Shown here in pieces: positions 18,101-26,428 of a stretch of 64,000 bases of DNA. Location: the NCBI RefSeq assembly GCF_001548235.1, contig NZ_AP014938.1, positions 1,674,001 to 1,738,000 of the forward strand, written 5' to 3'. The notes beneath the pieces were generated by a model. That model ran no database searches. It was not told the origin of the DNA and was given only the letters and a program-made list of their open reading frames with translations. Source of the stretch: Rothia mucilaginosa. Lineage in GTDB: Bacteria; Actinomycetota; Actinomycetes; Actinomycetales; Micrococcaceae. Position 1 is the first letter of the stretch. The number at the start of each line of letters is the position of its first letter. The translations under genes and the position numbers were made by a program.

Positions 18101-19936
18101 GAGATGCTTTTCAAGTCGCTCTTCGACATGGGCACGCCCACGGTAGATGCGCCCTCTGTGCGCTTCGAGGAGACGATGGATACCCCCTGGGCGGCGCCGC
18201 AGCTGGTGGGTATGGGCCTGTCGTACACAATGCCGAACCCCGCCGATAAGCGCAAAAAGGTGCACCTGAACCATGTGCGCCGCTGGGTTGAGCAGCTGGC
18301 CGAGTCGAAGTACCGCCTGACCGAACCGGTGACCCTGGTGCACGGTACGGTCGTGGACCCCTCGAACCTGCCGCCCGCCTCCGATGAGACGGCTCTGCTG
18401 GAGGACCTCGAACTCTACCCCGTAGACCCTGACGAGCTCACCCCCGTACAGGCGGAGGCGCGCACGAACGCCCGGGCAACCTACGCCGAGCAGGTGCAAC
18501 GCTACGCCTGGGCGCTGGTTGAGGTCATGGCTCCCGCCCTCGCGCAGGATTGGCAGCTGGCGGCTCCTTCCGTACGAGCACGCACGGTGGCGGAGAACTG
18601 CACCCGCCTGAACCTGCCGGTGCCCGAATGGATCATCGAAGCCACCGAGCGGGAGAAATGGCGTGAGACGCAACCGCCTCAGCCCGGTTTCTCGCCCACG
18701 GTGGCGGCGGCGCTGCCGATTGAGGTGCGCGGCCAATTCGCTCAGAAGAACTACGAGGACAGGAACCCGAACCTGGGTGCGGTGCTGACCGCCATGTGGC
18801 CTTTTGATCCGCTGGAGCGCCCCGTAATTTGGCGTTGGGCGTCTGATGACGCTCTCACGCAGGGTACAAAGGAGATGCTTCGCCGCGGCCAGCATGAGCA
18901 CCTGGAACGTGAGATTGCGATTAACTCCTCGAGCCGTCGCGAGGCGGTGGAGCGTGCCGCCCTGGCGGTGGAACTCGCCGTCGGCGCGGGTGACGATGAC
19001 CTGCACCAGAGCGGGGAGGGTGTAGCGGGGGAGAGCGCAAACCACCCCGCACCCGCCATTCCCGAATCCCTGCGCCAGCAGGCGGTGGACTGGGAACGCG
19101 AAGCCGACCTGCTACTGCTCATGATGGGCCAGACCGACCCTGTGCCCAGCAACCAGCTGTCGGGGCACCTGTCCGCATCCACGTTCATTCGCCTGAGCGA
19201 GGACCCGCAGGGCACGGTGCATCAGCTGATGCGCCCGGTGCCTCAGCGTCCCTCGCGTGCGGCAACGATTGGTACGGCGGTGCACGCGCTGATTGAGGAG
19301 CACTTCGGGGTGGCGCCGAGCGCCGACCCGCTGGAGGCGCCCGACGCGGAGGACACGGTGGGCGTTGACCTGCCGGGTTCCGCTGCCTCCACCGCGCTCG
19401 CTGAGTCTACAGAAGACCCCGCAGACCCCTCTGAATCTGCAAGTCCGGCTGACCTGCAGGAGCAGGACGAGTTCACCTTCGAGGACGCCTACGAGGAGTC
19501 CGAGAGCGAACTGGAAGCCTCCGTTCAGCGCCTCTGGGAGCGCTTCGCCAACAGCGAGTGGGGCAGCGATGAGTGGAAGGAACGCATCTGGGCGGTCGAG
19601 TACCCGGTCGAAACCCATATCGAGGGTCTAAGCCTGCGCGGCCGTATCGACGCGGTGTTCCGCACCGAGGACGAGGACGGCGAACGCTGGGTTCTGGTGG
19701 ACTGGAAGAGCGGTTCCCGCCCGAAGATGGCGACCATGCAGTCTCGACGCTTCCAGCTGGGCCTGTACCGTATCGCGTTCTCCCGCATTATGGGCGTGGA
19801 CCCGGAGCGTATCAGCACCGTGTTCGTGTACCTGGGCGGCAAGGGCGTTGCGGAGGTGTGGGATCACCAGATCCGCGGAGGCCTGCCCACGGAGGCGCAG
19901 CTGGCGAAGGTGATTCGTGAGGCGCGCAAGGGCTAG
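15182..19936 (+). CDS. adnB: AdnB-like UvrD-family helicase/nuclease subunit
   Basis: 1584 residues. Intact motor: LVIAGAGSGKTATM (about 95-108), GVTFTRKAATELRSRM, LLDEFQDTSHAQM (about 342), VGDPKQSIYGFRGA, TMHAAKGLEWDHVLLPGL and MYVAMTRARNLL. The C-terminal nuclease has GTAVHALIEEHF (about 1363), RGRIDAVFRTEDED and VLVDWKSGSRP (about 1505), then RRFQLGLYR. An acidic Ser/Pro/Glu linker of about 80 residues (1373-1453) splits the nuclease between its His and Asp/Glu-Lys motifs, and the protein is some 500 residues longer than mycobacterial AdnB. GAGGAAGAGGAATT precedes the ATG. It follows the AdnA-like gene by 79 bp and should be its partner. Confidence 0.87.
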   Translation: MTDSGAYGATHPGVTPGAHPVSGAGMLTPAQWCEHNSWQLPNGMLFSAEAAANDPALKPANYRSALDIAEMLNGADGKKPTPEQVRMIEAGPAPTLVIAGAGSGKTATMVDRVIWLVDNGFVRPEEVLGVTFTRKAATELRSRMRAGLNTLRRSRRVAPTDEELREGIADPTVLTYHSYANNLVKEYGLRLGVEQDAQMLGDAQKWQLAAQIVQYWEGELPLDHDGVPVSAATMINQMLQLSDECAEHLVEPQEVIDFCTEQLAAYAAVPDPRRATKTEKEILKVQRLLRNRRVYARMAMSYARVKARMQVLDFGDLMRFAARIAEADPAIREGERARFKVVLLDEFQDTSHAQMRLFSSIYGADEEAGIPAHPVMAVGDPKQSIYGFRGASDGQMFSFYRHFPTEHVQPLFLSIAWRNDISVLNAANHVAEKLKEVPEWVRAADGDITAAQVPDLRPRCALVGEPGSPAFEQAAAGMVGRVDLTYHDSDREEAVAIAERIAAMRAQAVREYERAYAAHRSGDGSVRPRLKMPEIAVLARVHGQLDPIRVECERLGIPVQQVGLGGLLSQPEVVDLVSALRVLADPNRSDALARLLTGARWRLGAADMLALGDWAQSLVRERERALREQMALRMLAEAEDADDAAAIILQAEHLHAAQERLDETLKGAVEDSSGYASLIEAVENLPQDGADGEPLYGEQYRGRRFSPAALERLRAFAEQMRVLRAGLSEDLGTLLYEIERTMLLDIELAVRPGTDPLGSRANLDAFHEVAAAYGMSAPRINAMIYAGSDGVSAEEGDPGARRFLLSSGGVSYVMGFLAWLERADDEEKGLALGAVEPDPNAVQLMTMHAAKGLEWDHVLLPGLCGSATGGQTPNLWQMSANAALPWPLRGDREYLPSILETMEEITAFEKAKDLEDYLAEHKDDAAEHAGMEDRRLMYVAMTRARNLLAMSAYRWKSASVAPQPVQPFWEELMEMLFKSLFDMGTPTVDAPSVRFEETMDTPWAAPQLVGMGLSYTMPNPADKRKKVHLNHVRRWVEQLAESKYRLTEPVTLVHGTVVDPSNLPPASDETALLEDLELYPVDPDELTPVQAEARTNARATYAEQVQRYAWALVEVMAPALAQDWQLAAPSVRARTVAENCTRLNLPVPEWIIEATEREKWRETQPPQPGFSPTVAAALPIEVRGQFAQKNYEDRNPNLGAVLTAMWPFDPLERPVIWRWASDDALTQGTKEMLRRGQHEHLEREIAINSSSRREAVERAALAVELAVGAGDDDLHQSGEGVAGESANHPAPAIPESLRQQAVDWEREADLLLLMMGQTDPVPSNQLSGHLSASTFIRLSEDPQGTVHQLMRPVPQRPSRAATIGTAVHALIEEHFGVAPSADPLEAPDAEDTVGVDLPGSAASTALAESTEDPADPSESASPADLQEQDEFTFEDAYEESESELEASVQRLWERFANSEWGSDEWKERIWAVEYPVETHIEGLSLRGRIDAVFRTEDEDGERWVLVDWKSGSRPKMATMQSRRFQLGLYRIAFSRIMGVDPERISTVFVYLGGKGVAEVWDHQIRGGLPTEAQLAKVIREARKG

Positions 19937-20005
19937 GTGGCAGGTCTAGACAACATAGGTAGGCGGCGCTCGCGTGCTAGCGCTTGCTACAACCGAATAG
20001 AGAAA

Positions 20006-20040
20006 AGCAGCTCACGAGGCGTAATGCCTGGTGAGCTGCT
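20006..20040. terminator. Terminator after adnB
   Basis: Inverted repeat AGCAGCTCAC (20006-20015) with GTGAGCTGCT (20031-20040), the inside adding AGGC/GCCT. TTTCC follows on +. It is the first strong hairpin after the adnB stop. Confidence 0.75.
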
Positions 20041-20084
20041 TTCCTGCGTGGACTTTTCTGCGCGGACTTTTACGGTTAATGGCA

Positions 20085-20130
20085 GAGGACGCCTCTTCAC
20101 CCCACTGCATTAGGGTGATGAGGCGTCCTC
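20085..20130. repeat. Second hairpin, 11 bp plus 6 bp arms
   Basis: GAGGACGCCTC (20085-20095) pairs with GAGGCGTCCTC (20120-20130). After one T-T mismatch the inner TCACCC pairs with GGGTGA. No T-run follows on either strand, so it may be a structured RNA element or a backup terminator rather than a standard intrinsic terminator. Confidence 0.55.
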
Positions 20131-20863
20131 AGCCGCTGAAGAACTATGGAGGTACTTCGTGCCCTCGCACGCTCCGGGAAAGAATCGCGCCGAACGACTG
20201 CCGCTCTCGCGGCCTCACTCGCGCCGCCGGCGCCCCGTGGGGTTTGCGTGCGTCTTTACTCTCAAACACAACCTCGAAAGTAACTCTATAGATTTCTGCC
20301 ATCGGTGATTGGTTGCGCGGTGCATGAATCCGGCTCGGGTCTGACATGACCGGTCAGGGTCCCGTCCAATCTGTCTCCCCACTTTATCGCTGCCACGATA
20401 TCAGCGCTGGTCAGTGCGCTATGGGGAGTGTGTCCGCTGGTTTTCTCGCGGCACAGCAAAAGTATTCCAGGAGTTTTTGAAAAAATCTACAGGGTAAGTT
20501 TTTACCCTAAAATGCACTATTTTGAGCATAGTTCAAGGTGAAGTTGATGCTCTGTGGACTCTTGAAATCAAAAGTTGGTTTATGTGGGTTTGTGGCGTAT
20601 TTGCGTCCGGGAAATATTGTGAATGGCACCTTTAGCGCACCTTCAAGTCTCAGCCTTAATCTGAGTCATTCATGCACAAAAATGCAAAACTGGTGCTCAA
20701 AAGGTGAGGGGAAACACTTAAAGAAATTTTGTCAAAAAGGCCACTAAAGCCCTTCCACTAACCCTTATGGGCATAATTTCGTCGGTTTGACAGACACTCG
20801 GGGAACTGGTTTCACCGGGCACAGGCAAGCGGATATACCCCCCCGTAAACCCCGGTAGATACA

Positions 20864-20898
20864 GTTCAGCCCCGCAGCGCAGTACTGCGGGGCTGAAC
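20864..20898 (-). terminator. Terminator of the phosphotransferase gene
   Basis: Perfect 14-bp arms (20864-20877 and 20885-20898) with a 7-base loop, about 50 bases beyond the stop of the minus-strand phosphotransferase. The arms are GC-rich (CAGCCCCGCAG). Confidence 0.75.
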
Positions 20899-20947
20899 CG
20901 AAAACCTATGCGGTAGGTAGAAACCTAACGGCTACCCGAGCCAATAG

Positions 20948-21949
20948 CTACTCGGCGGGGCCGACCAGCGGGCCGACCTCCTCCTGTCCGAGCAGTTCGC
21001 CGGAGGCGCGCAGGTCGTCCTGAATGTCCAGGAGCATGGACACAGCGTGGGTTGCGCCGTCGCGGTCGCCGACCTCCACGGTGTGGGTGAGCCACTGGGC
21101 GATCGCGAACTCCGCGTAGAAGTTCGCGCGCTGTGCCAGGTAGGCGTCGGGCAGTTGAGGCATCTGCTGGCGGTAGACCTCGATGGCCTCGTCGGTGAAG
21201 TCGATGTCCTGGCAGGAGTACAGCCACGCGAAGTCCTGCGCGGGGTCGCCCACGTGCACATCGGACCAGCCGGTGACCTCCACGATGCGCGCCGTCGAGG
21301 GCGTGACATGCAGTACGAGGTTCTCGGCACCCATGTCACCGTGGACCACGCGCGGGCGGAACTGCCACATGGGTCCGGGGGAGAGCACGGTACGCCAGTG
21401 CGCGAGCAGGTCGGCGGGCACCTTGCCGGTTGCGGCGGCACGCTCGAGCTCGGCGTTCTTGCGCAGACGAATCTGCTCCGAAGAGTAGGAGGGCAGGTCG
21501 GCTTCGTAAATAATGTCTTCGGGCATCACGTGCAGGGTCGCGATGTCCTTGGCGATGATGGACGCCAGGGAGGGGCGGCCCGCCGCAACTTCGCGGCGGC
21601 TCAGTTCGGCGAGCTGGTCCACGTCGTAGATGGCGCCGGGGATGTGCGTGTACACGAATACGTTGCCGCCCGCGTAGGGTACGGTGCCGGCAACGGTGGG
21701 TACGGCGAAGGGCAGTCGTGCGCGCAGGCCGGGGCTGAACGACTGCAGGATGAGGTGTTCAGCTTCAAGACGCATGCTGGCGTCGGGGCGGCGCGGGGCG
21801 CGCACTCGCCAGCGGCGACCGGTGGAGTCGGCGATGATTGCCGAGTCGAAGTCGTCGCTGTCTTCGCGGACCGGTTCGGCGCCGACGGGGTAAATCCCGG
21901 GCACTCCGGCGGAGACAATGGCTGCTAGCTGAAGGGGAGATAAAGTCAC
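20948..21949 (-). CDS. Aminoglycoside-phosphotransferase-fold (APH) protein
   Basis: 333 residues of the APH/choline-kinase-like fold. The catalytic loop is VVHGDMGAENLVLH (H-x-D-x4-N intact). The following metal-binding segment reads VTGWSDVHVGDPAQDFAWL: where kinases of this fold normally have Ile-Asp before Trp, this one has Thr-Gly, so the DFG-equivalent Asp seems lost while the GDPA-D part is kept. The N-lobe has RWRVRAPRRPDASMRLEAE and a parallel to the lysine strand is not obvious. Activity as a kinase is therefore uncertain. The GTG start at 21949 has no ribosome site. It stands alone on -, between the two helicase genes; the substrate is unknown and an antibiotic-resistance role is not indicated. 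Confidence 0.8.
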   Translation of the reverse strand: MTLSPLQLAAIVSAGVPGIYPVGAEPVREDSDDFDSAIIADSTGRRWRVRAPRRPDASMRLEAEHLILQSFSPGLRARLPFAVPTVAGTVPYAGGNVFVYTHIPGAIYDVDQLAELSRREVAAGRPSLASIIAKDIATLHVMPEDIIYEADLPSYSSEQIRLRKNAELERAAATGKVPADLLAHWRTVLSPGPMWQFRPRVVHGDMGAENLVLHVTPSTARIVEVTGWSDVHVGDPAQDFAWLYSCQDIDFTDEAIEVYRQQMPQLPDAYLAQRANFYAEFAIAQWLTHTVEVGDRDGATHAVSMLLDIQDDLRASGELLGQEEVGPLVGPAE

Positions 21950-22291
21950 GGGTTAAGGTTACCAAACCAATGTGTGCCGTTTAGTAGTTTTTAGGATCTT
22001 TATGCCAAGTGGTGAAGATACTTGTGGACAAGCCTAAACGTGCTCGCTTGCGCTGCCTGTTGAGCTTCTACTTGCCCACTCCAAAAGAGGCGGGTTCCTC
22101 ACGCCCTGAATGAAAGCAACAGCTAAGAAGCCGCGGCGGGTCTGGAGAACACCGTCTGGGAGAACACGGTCTGGGAGAATACAATGGAAGACCGGCTATC
22201 AGCGCCTCGTGCACCCGCATGCCCGTATATCCGCATGCCCGCGCGAGCGTAAGCCCTCTGCCCGTACCGCCCGCCTCACTGATGGAGCATT
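21950..22291. promoter_or_regulatory. Divergent intergenic region between phosphotransferase and uvrD2
   Basis: Holds the promoters of both flanking genes. On - a weak pair TTGGCA / TACTAA with 16-base spacing lies about 45-70 bases before the phosphotransferase start. At 22140-22182 three near-identical 14-15-base units (GTCTGGGAGAACAC type) run in tandem towards uvrD2. No gene is seen. Confidence 0.4.
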
Positions 22292-24226
22292 ATGACCGCC
22301 ACACCTCAGCAGCCTCAGCATATGATCTCCGCAGACGATATTCTTGCCGGGCTTGACCCGGATCAGCGTGCGGTCGCCACCGAGCTGGACGGCCCCATGC
22401 GCGTGCTGGCGGGTGCCGGTACCGGTAAGACCCGCGCGATTACGCACCGCATCGCCTACGGTATTGCGATTGGTCGCTACCAGGGCCCGCGCGTGCTCGC
22501 CTTGACCTTTACCCTGCGTGCGGCGGAGGAGATGCGCACCCGCCTGCACCAGCTGGGTGCGCACGGCGTGCAGGCGCGTACTTTCCACTCGGCGGCGCTG
22601 CGTCAGCTGGTGTATTTCTGGCCGCAGGTGGTGGGCGGTACGTTCCCGTCCATTGTGCAGAACAAAGCCTCGCTGATTACGGAGGCGGCGAACCGTCTGC
22701 GCATCAGTACGGACCGTTCCCTGCTGCGTGATTTGGCGTCGCTGATTGAGTGGGCGAAGGTTCAGCTGCTCACCCCGGACACCATCATGCAGCGTCTGAG
22801 CGAGAAACAGCTGCCCTCGGCGATTACCCCGCAGAATATGCAGCGTATTTTCCAGGCGTATGAGGATTTGAAGGATGAGCGTAACCTCATCGACTTTGAG
22901 GACGTGCTGCTGCTGACCATCGCCATGCTGGAGGAGGACGAGAAGCTCGCCGCGACCGTCCGCAACCAGTACCGCCATTTTGTGGTGGACGAGTACCAGG
23001 ACGTGTCCCCGCTGCAGCAGCGTCTGCTGGATGTGTGGCTGGGCGGCCGCGACGATATTTGCGTGGTGGGCGACGCCTCCCAGACGATTTATTCTTTTAC
23101 CGGCGCGACCAGCCGTTACCTGCTGGATTTTCCGCGCCGGTACCGTGGCGCGCATACGGTGAAGTTGACCCGCGACTACCGCTCCCACTCGCAGGTGGTG
23201 GAGCTGGCGAACCGTCTGCTGGCGGCGCGTCGTCCGCATCCGGATTCGAGCCCGCATTCGTGGGCGCCGCCGCTGGAGCTGATGTCTCAGCGCGGCCCCG
23301 GCGTGGATGTGGAGTGGTTCGGCTACGCGGATGATGAGCAGGAGGCCGCCGGCATTGCCGAGGATATCCGCGACCTGATTGAGAAGGACGGCGTGCCGCC
23401 TTCGGAGATTGCGGTGCTGTTCCGCACGAACGCGCAGTCGGCGGCGATTGAGTCTGCGCTGGCTACCGCCCATATTCCGTACCAGCTGCGTGGCGCTGAG
23501 CGTTTCTTTGAGCGCCCCGAGGTCAAGCAGGCGATGCTTGCCCTGCGCGGTTCGGCGAAGTCCACGGACGGTACCGAAGATGTCACTCGCTACACCCGTG
23601 ACGTGCTTGGCGGCCTGGGTTTTAAGGAGGAAGGCCCGCTCACTGGCGGTGCTGCCCGCCAGAAGTGGGAGTCCCTCGCCGCCCTGGTGCACATGGTGGA
23701 CATGATGGCGCAGAACCGCCAGGAGCAACTTCGGGAGCACCGCGCGAACCCGCGCCCGGGCGTACCCGAGCCGCTACCTTTGACCATGCACGAGGTGGTG
23801 GCGACCCTGAACCACCGCAGCGAATTCAATGACGCCCCGCAGGTCAATGGTGTAACCCTCGCCTCCCTGCACGCGGCTAAGGGCTTGGAGTGGGACGCCG
23901 TGTTCCTGTGCGGTCTGAACGAGGGCCTCATGCCGATTACTTTTGCGACCACCCCGGATGAGGTGGATGAGGAGCGCCGCCTGCTGTACGTGGGCATTAC
24001 GCGCGCCCGCAAGTACCTGTGGCTGACCTGGACGATGACCCGCACCGTGGGCGGTCGCGGTCAGCGTAAGCGTTCGCGTTTCCTGGACGATATTGATCCG
24101 GCGAAGCGCCGCCGCAGGGCTGAGAGTGCCGGCTCGTTGTATAGCCAGGCTCGCCCGGCTCAGCCCCGTGCCACGCAGCCCCGCCGTTCGTCGAAGGGAA
24201 GAGGAGATTATGGCTCAGCGTTTTAA
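22292..24226 (+). CDS. uvrD2: UvrD2-like superfamily I DNA helicase
   Basis: 644 residues. Motor motifs: LDPDQRAVATELDGPMRVL with AGAGTGKTRAITHRI (about 41-55), ALTFTLRAAEEM, ARTFHSAALRQL, VVDEYQDVSPLQQRLLDVW (about 231), VVGDASQTIYSFTGA, RDYRSHSQVVELANRLL, TLASLHAAKGLEWDAVFLCG and LLYVGITRARKYLWLTW. The whole sequence resembles mycobacterial UvrD2, a 3'-5' helicase, but it stops in a basic tail (PRRSSKGRG) without the HRDC domain of that protein. TGGAG lies just before the ATG. The last 17 bases overlap the next gene, so the two are coupled. Confidence 0.9.
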   Translation: MTATPQQPQHMISADDILAGLDPDQRAVATELDGPMRVLAGAGTGKTRAITHRIAYGIAIGRYQGPRVLALTFTLRAAEEMRTRLHQLGAHGVQARTFHSAALRQLVYFWPQVVGGTFPSIVQNKASLITEAANRLRISTDRSLLRDLASLIEWAKVQLLTPDTIMQRLSEKQLPSAITPQNMQRIFQAYEDLKDERNLIDFEDVLLLTIAMLEEDEKLAATVRNQYRHFVVDEYQDVSPLQQRLLDVWLGGRDDICVVGDASQTIYSFTGATSRYLLDFPRRYRGAHTVKLTRDYRSHSQVVELANRLLAARRPHPDSSPHSWAPPLELMSQRGPGVDVEWFGYADDEQEAAGIAEDIRDLIEKDGVPPSEIAVLFRTNAQSAAIESALATAHIPYQLRGAERFFERPEVKQAMLALRGSAKSTDGTEDVTRYTRDVLGGLGFKEEGPLTGGAARQKWESLAALVHMVDMMAQNRQEQLREHRANPRPGVPEPLPLTMHEVVATLNHRSEFNDAPQVNGVTLASLHAAKGLEWDAVFLCGLNEGLMPITFATTPDEVDEERRLLYVGITRARKYLWLTWTMTRTVGGRGQRKRSRFLDDIDPAKRRRRAESAGSLYSQARPAQPRATQPRRSSKGRGDYGSAF

Positions 24227-24848
24227 GCGTGAAATTCTGCCCGCCACCGATGACCGCCCGCAGATTGAGCTGGTCCGCTCGGCGCGCCGCACCCGCACCA
24301 TCAGCATGCAACGCGACGGTGAGGATGCGCACGGCAACCCCGCCTACCGCCTGCTCATTCCCGCCGCGAGCACGAGCGAAGAGATTGACGAGCATATTGC
24401 CCGCCTGCTGCCGCGCATTCAGCGTCGTGCCGCGCGCCGTGAGCGTGCCACGCAGCTGACGGTCACGGACGAGTACCTGCGCTCCCGCGCCCTGCACCTG
24501 GCGCAGAAGCATCTGCCGGAGCTGGTTGCCTCGGGCAGGGTGGAGAAGCTGTCGATTCGTTGGGTGAGCAATCAGCGTCAGCGCTGGGGTTCGGCAACCT
24601 ACGCGAACACGCAGATCCGCATCTCCTCGGAGCTGCAGGGCGTACCCGAGTACGTGCTGGATTCGGTGATTCACCACGAGCTCTGCCACCTCATCCAGCC
24701 GAATCATTCGGCGGCGTTCCGCACTCTGGAGGCGCGCTACCCGCAGCTGCTGCGGGCGCAGGCCTACCTGGAGGGGTACGCGCTGGGGCGCTCGCGTGCC
24801 GAGGGCGAACGTGCCGAGGGTGAGCGCGGCGAAAACAGCGCCAACTAA
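24210..24848 (+). CDS. YgjP/WLM-type M48-like metallopeptidase
   Basis: 212 residues. The zinc motif is HHELCHL (HExxH, about residues 156-160) with a downstream PNHSAAF giving the likely third ligand. Before it lie WGSATYANTQIRISSEL and VPEYVLDSVI, the signature of the YgjP-like (DUF45) family found beside UvrD2 genes in actinomycetes. No signal peptide or membrane span, so cytoplasmic. The ATG at 24210 has GAGGAG four bases upstream. The frame extends to 24093, but that part overlaps uvrD2 and has no homology. The C-terminus is a short repeat (AEGERAEGERGE). Physiological substrate unknown. Confidence 0.87.
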   Translation: MAQRFKREILPATDDRPQIELVRSARRTRTISMQRDGEDAHGNPAYRLLIPAASTSEEIDEHIARLLPRIQRRAARRERATQLTVTDEYLRSRALHLAQKHLPELVASGRVEKLSIRWVSNQRQRWGSATYANTQIRISSELQGVPEYVLDSVIHHELCHLIQPNHSAAFRTLEARYPQLLRAQAYLEGYALGRSRAEGERAEGERGENSAN

Positions 24849-24895
24849 AGCACCGCTGAAAACCTATCAACCAAAACACTCCAGCCAAAACACTT

Positions 24896-24935
24896 GAGCG
24901 GGGGTGGCTTGTACATTCACAAGCCACCCCCGCTC
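24896..24935. terminator. Bidirectional terminator
   Basis: Perfect 17-bp arms (24896-24912 and 24919-24935) around ACATTC, between the convergent metallopeptidase (+) and zincin-fold gene (-). The arms are strongly GC-rich (GCGGGGGTGGC). Confidence 0.85.
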
Positions 24936-24964
24936 GAGGTATCAGTTATTTACTTCGCTCAGCT

Positions 24965-26428
24965 TTACTTTTCTTCGGGCGCATCGCCGAAGCCGCCGTC
25001 CAGCAGCTTCTGCAGTTCCGAGTCGAAGTCCACGTCGTCCAGGCTGATTTTGTTCATGCGCGCATCGTATGCGGTGAAGTCTTCCAGCTCGGCGGGGGTG
25101 GGCAGGGTCTCCGGGGTGTCCCAGAGGCCGTCGCGCGCCTCAATGCCGTGGGATTCTTCGTACCAGCGCCAGAACTGCTGTGCTTCACGCACCAGGCGCG
25201 GGCGCAGTTCCAGACCGACCAGGTTCTCAAAGACCTGCTCGCTGGGGCCACCGTCGATGCGGCGGCGCGCCATGATTTCGGTCAGCTGCGGTGCCTTGGG
25301 CAGGTTGCGGGTCGCGTCCTCGGTGACGACGGATACCCAGCCTTCGATGAGGGCGAGCAGACCCTCCAGACGCTGCACCGCCAGTTCCTGGTCTTCGGTG
25401 CGCTGGGGGCTGAACATGCCGCCTTCGAAGGCTTCCTGTACGGCGTCGGGGTTGCTCATGTCCACCTGGGATGCGGCGTCCTGCATGCGGTTCATGTCCA
25501 CGCGAATGCCGCGGGCGTAGCGCGCCACGAGCTGAACCAGGTCTTCACGCAGCCAGGGGTTTGCCTTGTGCAGGCGGATCAGCGCGGATTCACGCACGGC
25601 AAGGTAGAGCAGAACCTCCTGCGGGGGCACCTCAATGTTCTCGGCGAGCTGCTGGTAGCCGTTGGGCAGCAGTGCGGAGGAACCGGGCGCGAGGGGGAAG
25701 CCCACGTCGGTGGAGGAGTAGACCTCACCGGCGAGCTGCGCGAGCGCCTGCGCCATCTGCGCGCCAAAAATCACGGAACCAATGTTGTTCAAGAAGCCGC
25801 TGTTGAGAATCTGAGAGATCTCTTCGGGCACGTCGTCGGGTGCGCCGGGCATGACCATGGACTGGGTGACTTCGGCTGCGACCGGCTCGACCATTTCGCG
25901 CCAGGAGTCGAAGGAATGCTCAACCCATTCCGCCTTGGACCACGCCTGTACCGGGTGGTTGTGGCGCTCAATGGTGGTCACTGCGTCCAGCCAGAGGTCT
26001 GCGAGGTTCGCCGCGTCTTCTACGGCACGCTTGAGGTTTTCGGGTACGGAGGGGTCTTCACCCATGGAGGCGAGCATCTGGCGGGTCTGGTTCTTCACGT
26101 TATCCCAGTTCACACCGCTGGGGCTGTCGGATGCGCCCGCACCGGAGAACATCGCCTGTACCTGCGCGAACATGCTCTGCATCATGGCGGGGTCGAAGCT
26201 CATGCCCATGTTCTTCAGGTCTTCGGGGTCGATGCTGATGCCGAAGGGGTTCTGGCCGCCTTCGCCGAAGAGCGCGCCGAAGGGATTCTGTGCGTTGTTG
26301 GAGGTGCCCTTGCCGCCCTGGCCGGTTGCCCCTGCGGAGGGGTCGAAGCCCTGCTCCTGCATCTTCTTAAGGAATTCTTCGAGGGGGTCGCGCTCGTTGG
26401 AGGCGCCGCCGGTGGGGTTCTCAGACAT
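24965..26428 (-). CDS. Zincin-fold protein of the DUF2342 type, degenerate metal site
   Basis: 487 residues, with a Gly/Asn-rich N-terminal third (about 1-60) and then an all-helical body with MAQALAQLAGEVYSSTDVG, APGSSALLPNGYQQLAENI and VLLYLAVRESALIRLH followed by NPWLREDLVQLVARYARGI. This is the family often annotated as zinc-dependent metalloprotease (PF10103-like), whose members carry an HExxH-like stretch before PWL. Here that place reads RESALIRL (about residue 279), with no HExxH, so a peptidase role is doubtful. It lies where Rv3195 lies in M. tuberculosis, next to the Lon-like and UPF0182 genes. Ribosome site GAAAGG precedes the ATG. Confidence 0.8.
   Translation of the reverse strand: MSENPTGGASNERDPLEEFLKKMQEQGFDPSAGATGQGGKGTSNNAQNPFGALFGEGGQNPFGISIDPEDLKNMGMSFDPAMMQSMFAQVQAMFSGAGASDSPSGVNWDNVKNQTRQMLASMGEDPSVPENLKRAVEDAANLADLWLDAVTTIERHNHPVQAWSKAEWVEHSFDSWREMVEPVAAEVTQSMVMPGAPDDVPEEISQILNSGFLNNIGSVIFGAQMAQALAQLAGEVYSSTDVGFPLAPGSSALLPNGYQQLAENIEVPPQEVLLYLAVRESALIRLHKANPWLREDLVQLVARYARGIRVDMNRMQDAASQVDMSNPDAVQEAFEGGMFSPQRTEDQELAVQRLEGLLALIEGWVSVVTEDATRNLPKAPQLTEIMARRRIDGGPSEQVFENLVGLELRPRLVREAQQFWRWYEESHGIEARDGLWDTPETLPTPAELEDFTAYDARMNKISLDDVDFDSELQKLLDGGFGDAPEEK

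Larger units (their letters stand above)
19937..20947. other. Gene-poor kilobase between adnB and the phosphotransferase
   Basis: Two hairpins lie near 20006-20040 and 20085-20130 and the phosphotransferase terminator at 20864-20898. A possible small minus-strand frame spans 20144-20347 (it could start at an internal ATG as MAEIYRVTFEVV) but has no ribosome site. From about 20450 to 20780 the DNA turns clearly AT-rich with A and T runs, unlike its surroundings. The + frame 20538-20747 there shows no protein-like composition. I see no recognisable gene or known RNA. Confidence 0.55.

Noticed and set aside
16046..19045. 999-codon open frame on - inside adnB
   Set aside because: Arg/His/Leu-rich antisense shadow, a usual effect of high-GC codon use on the opposite strand of a long gene.
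20144..20347. Small minus-strand gene
   Set aside because: Possible start MAEIYRV has no ribosome site and the rest is Arg/Pro-rich; kept only as a note in the region entry.
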